DNA from: Cereibacter ovatus
GTDB lineage: Bacteria; Pseudomonadota; Alphaproteobacteria; Rhodobacterales; Rhodobacteraceae
Length of the DNA stretch: 64,000 bases
Direction of reading: 5' to 3'
NCBI RefSeq assembly: GCF_900207575.1
Contig: NZ_OAOQ01000002.1
Coordinates: 300,587 to 364,586 of the forward strand
The notes beneath the pieces were generated by a model that searched no databases, was not told the DNA's origin, and worked only from the letters and a program-made list of their open reading frames with translations. Positions 62,229 to 64,000 of this stretch are shown here, one piece after another. The translations under genes were made by a program, and so were the position numbers. Numbering within the stretch: position 1 is the first letter of the stretch; each line of letters opens with the position of its first letter.

Positions 62229-62999
62229 TCAGGTGGGAAGTGGGGCGAGGTAGTGTTCGAAGGTGATGTTCTGGGCGATGCGGCGGGCGGCGGCTTCGTC
62301 CTTTGGTGAGCGGATGGTCCAGCACAGGATGGCGGCGCCTTGCGCCTTGAGTTCGGCCACGCGCGGGCGGTCGAGGTCGGGGGCTTCGTGTGAGAGGAAG
62401 CTGGCGTCGGTGCGGTCGTAGTCGGGGATCGCGCGCAGGCGGTCGCAGGTTTCAGTCGGGACGGGGGCCCAGTCTTCGGGGCGGTAGGACGAGGTGACGA
62501 GGCCGCGCGGAAGGTGGGGGGCGAGGCGGGCCATTTCGGCGATGCTGTGCGGGTTGAAGGACATCACGGCCACCGGGCCGGTGTAGTCTTGCAGGGCGCG
62601 GGCGGTGGCGGCTTCGAGTGGGCCAACTGCCGGGCAGAGGGTGCCGGACTGGTCCTTGATCTCGATCAGCAGGGGGGCGCGGCCTGCGACGAGGGTCAGC
62701 ACCTCGGGCAGGGTGGGGATGGTGTCGTCGCTGTCGCGCAGGGGGATGCGGCCGAGGTCGGCGGCGGTGCGGGCGGCGACGGGACCGGAGGCGTGGGTCA
62801 GGCGGTCGAGGGTTTCGTCGTGGAACACCATCGCTTGGCCATCGGACGACAGTTGCAGGTCGATTTCGATGGCATAGCCGGCCGTGATTGCCGCGCGGAT
62901 GGCGGCGGGCGAGTTTTCGGGCCGGCGCGCCCTGCGGTCATGCAGGGCGCGGTGGGCGATGGGCAGGTGCAGGAACGGGGCGGGCAGGGGGATGCGCAT
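62229..62999 (-). CDS. Glycerophosphodiester phosphodiesterase family protein
   Basis: The 256-residue TIM-barrel product has the GDPD motifs IAHRALHDRRARRPENS (His and Glu), EIDLQLSSDGQAMVFHDETL and LIEIKDQ. It hydrolyses glycerophosphodiesters to glycerol-3-phosphate. No signal peptide is seen, so it is probably cytoplasmic. Its ATG shares a base with the RidA-like stop. Confidence 0.9.
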   Translation of the reverse strand: MRIPLPAPFLHLPIAHRALHDRRARRPENSPAAIRAAITAGYAIEIDLQLSSDGQAMVFHDETLDRLTHASGPVAARTAADLGRIPLRDSDDTIPTLPEVLTLVAGRAPLLIEIKDQSGTLCPAVGPLEAATARALQDYTGPVAVMSFNPHSIAEMARLAPHLPRGLVTSSYRPEDWAPVPTETCDRLRAIPDYDRTDASFLSHEAPDLDRPRVAELKAQGAAILCWTIRSPKDEAAARRIAQNITFEHYLAPLPT

Positions 63000-63457
63000 C
63001 AGCGGATCTCGAAGATCGCCTCGATCTCGACGGCGACGCCGAAGGGCAGGCTGGCGGCCGAGACGGCCGAGCGGGCATGGCGGCCGGCATCGCCGAGGGC
63101 TGCCACAAGGAAGTCCGAGGCGCCGTTGATGACCTTGGGCTGGTCGGTGAAGTCGGGGGTCGAGTTCACGAAACCCGTCAGCTTCACGACCCGCACGAGG
63201 CGTGTCAGGTCGCCGTCGCAGGCGCGGCGCAGTTGGGCCAGCAGGCTGATGGCGCAGGCTTTTGCGGCCGCGGCGCCGGCTTCGGTTTCCATGTCGGCGC
63301 CGAGGCGGCCCTTGATCATCCCGTCCGCGGTCTGGCTGATCTGGCCCGAGACATGGACGAGGTTTCCCGTCACCACGAAGGGGACGTAGTTTGCGGCCGG
63401 GGCCGGCGCGTCGGGCAGGGTCACGCCAAGTTCGGCAAGGCGGGCTTCGATGGTCAT
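62999..63457 (-). CDS. RidA/YjgF-family protein
   Basis: The 152-residue product has the YjgF fold motifs GNLVHVSGQISQTADG, SLLAQLRRACDGDL and RHARSAVSAASLPFGVAVEI. It belongs to the longer Rid subfamily with a short N-terminal helix. The conserved Arg of imine deaminases is in GRHARSA. Canonical RidA deaminates 2-aminoacrylate; subfamily activity may differ. It is coupled to the GDPD gene. Confidence 0.88.
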   Translation of the reverse strand: MTIEARLAELGVTLPDAPAPAANYVPFVVTGNLVHVSGQISQTADGMIKGRLGADMETEAGAAAAKACAISLLAQLRRACDGDLTRLVRVVKLTGFVNSTPDFTDQPKVINGASDFLVAALGDAGRHARSAVSAASLPFGVAVEIEAIFEIR

Positions 63458-63528
63458 CGGGGATCTCCGGCTGGTTCGGGGCGGAGGCTAGCCCTGCCGC
63501 CCCGGGCCGGCAAGCCCATGTCTTGGGT

Positions 63529-64000
63529 TCAGGTCTCGCGCAGGGCGCGGTTGAAATAATCGGTGAAAGGTTTCAGCAGGTAGGCCAGCGGCGTGCGCTC
63601 GCCCGTTCGGATGAAGGCTTCGACCGGCATGCCGGGCAGCAGGGTGCGGTCTTCGAGCTTTTGCAGCTCTCCTTCGTCCAGCACGATTTCGGCGCGGTAA
63701 TAGGGGGCCTCGTTCTGCTGATCGGTCAGGGCGTCGGCCGACAGCACCGAGACATGCCCCATCAGTTCCGGCGTGGTGCGGCTGGAGAAGGCCGAGAACA
63801 CGAGGCGGACCGGCTGGCCCACGGCGACCTCGTCGATGTGGATCGGCTGCACCTTGGCCGCGATGACCAGCGGGCGGTCCTGCGGGATCAGATACAGCAC
63901 CGGATCGGCCGGGCGCACCACCGAGCGGGGGGTGGTCACCTGAAGCCCCAGCACCACGCCCGACACCGGCGCCCGCAGGTCAAGGCGCGCGATCTGTTCG
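63529..64000 (-). CDS. HlyD-family type I secretion adaptor, 5' end outside window
   Basis: Only the C-terminal 156 or so residues lie in the window. They include RLDLRAPVSGVVLGLQVTTP, VIAAKVQPIHIDEVAVGQP and LLPGMPVEAFIRTGERTPLA, followed by YLLKPFTDYFNRALRE, the end typical of HlyD/PrtE-type membrane fusion proteins. These link an inner-membrane ABC exporter to a TolC-type channel for secretion of RTX-like proteins. The ATPase and substrate genes should lie beyond the window. Confidence 0.93.
   Translation of the reverse strand, partial: EQIARLDLRAPVSGVVLGLQVTTPRSVVRPADPVLYLIPQDRPLVIAAKVQPIHIDEVAVGQPVRLVFSAFSSRTTPELMGHVSVLSADALTDQQNEAPYYRAEIVLDEGELQKLEDRTLLPGMPVEAFIRTGERTPLAYLLKPFTDYFNRALRET

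Noticed and set aside
1-64000. CRISPR arrays, rRNA genes, intact prophage or complete IS
   Set aside because: No regularly spaced repeats, rRNA signature or complete transposase is visible; only the IS66 end and phage-like remnants near 30 kb were found.

Overview
The window is high-GC bacterial chromosome (roughly two thirds G+C by eye) from an alphaproteobacterium, most likely a member of the Rhodobacterales close to Rhodobacter, Gemmobacter or Tabrizicola. The basis is the Rhodobacter-type protein set (DUF6478, DUF2125, DUF1636, the short ProRS, HdaA, a SitABCD system behind paired palindromes), a FnrL-type TTGAT-N4-ATCAA box and a dispersed GGATATTTG repeat. I cannot name a species. No rRNA operon, CRISPR array or complete mobile element is present.

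Layout. 1-1322 (-): cobQ, cut by the window edge. 1642-7955 (+): a periplasmic nitrate reductase operon napFDAGHBC behind a perfect FNR-type box and closed by an intrinsic terminator. 8055-9059 (+): a LysR regulator. 9162-12355 (+): pqqABCDE, including a 26-codon pqqA. 12319-14800 (-): a cobalamin-riboswitch operon (DUF1636 protein, GHMP L-threonine kinase, threonine-phosphate decarboxylase) that makes the aminopropanol phosphate arm of cobalamin. 14858-22662 (-): a long co-directional run perM, hda, ppk, ppx, GNAT, TerB/J-domain protein, EEP hydrolase. 22825-29095 (+): proS, lolC, lolD, a lipocytochrome c and tex.

29491-31532: tRNA-Thr(CGT) and tRNA-Lys(TTT) face each other with their 3' ends inward. 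Between them lie about 1.9 kb of decayed mobile DNA: two phage-like genes, one of them a 5'-truncated DUF5681 gene, an 85-codon gene and the tail end of an IS66-family element.

31678-38313 (+): dapF-mtaB, then gpmI-envC-ctpA-rppH, closely packed housekeeping genes. 38440-40664 (-): accD-folC. 40849-42925: poorly characterised Rhodobacterales genes, including the DUF6478 gene and a 46-codon gene. 43255-50839: a second LysR, an OmpA-like protein, GNAT, a CinA-like MoCF-domain protein, map, a TonB-like protein, cysQ and pmbA. 50957-53985: a DUF2125 protein and a coupled SDR/crotonase pair. 53982-57514 (-): sitABCD with its operator region. 57524-59942 (-): a HAD phosphatase, rsmD and a ferredoxin-reductase-like flavoprotein. 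60046-64000: a peroxiredoxin, phhB, a FemAB-like protein, a GDPD, a RidA-like protein and the C-terminal part of a type I secretion HlyD-family adaptor cut by the window edge.

How it fits together. The first 15 kb is respiratory and cofactor-centred: Nap drains quinol electrons to nitrate under oxygen control, PQQ serves periplasmic dehydrogenases, and cobalamin synthesis is under its own riboswitch. The most notable signals are the E. coli-like nap gene order with NapGH in an apparent rhodobacterial genome, a His/Cys-rich micro-ORF overlapping the cobQ start, the riboswitch operon carrying a cysteine-rich DUF1636 protein, a three-copy hairpin-plus-GGATATTTG repeat, two palindromes ahead of sitA, and a crotonase-fold protein lacking both general acid/base glutamates. 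I found no clearly new multi-gene system; the best candidates for unknown biology are the DUF1636 and DUF6478 loci and the small genes.
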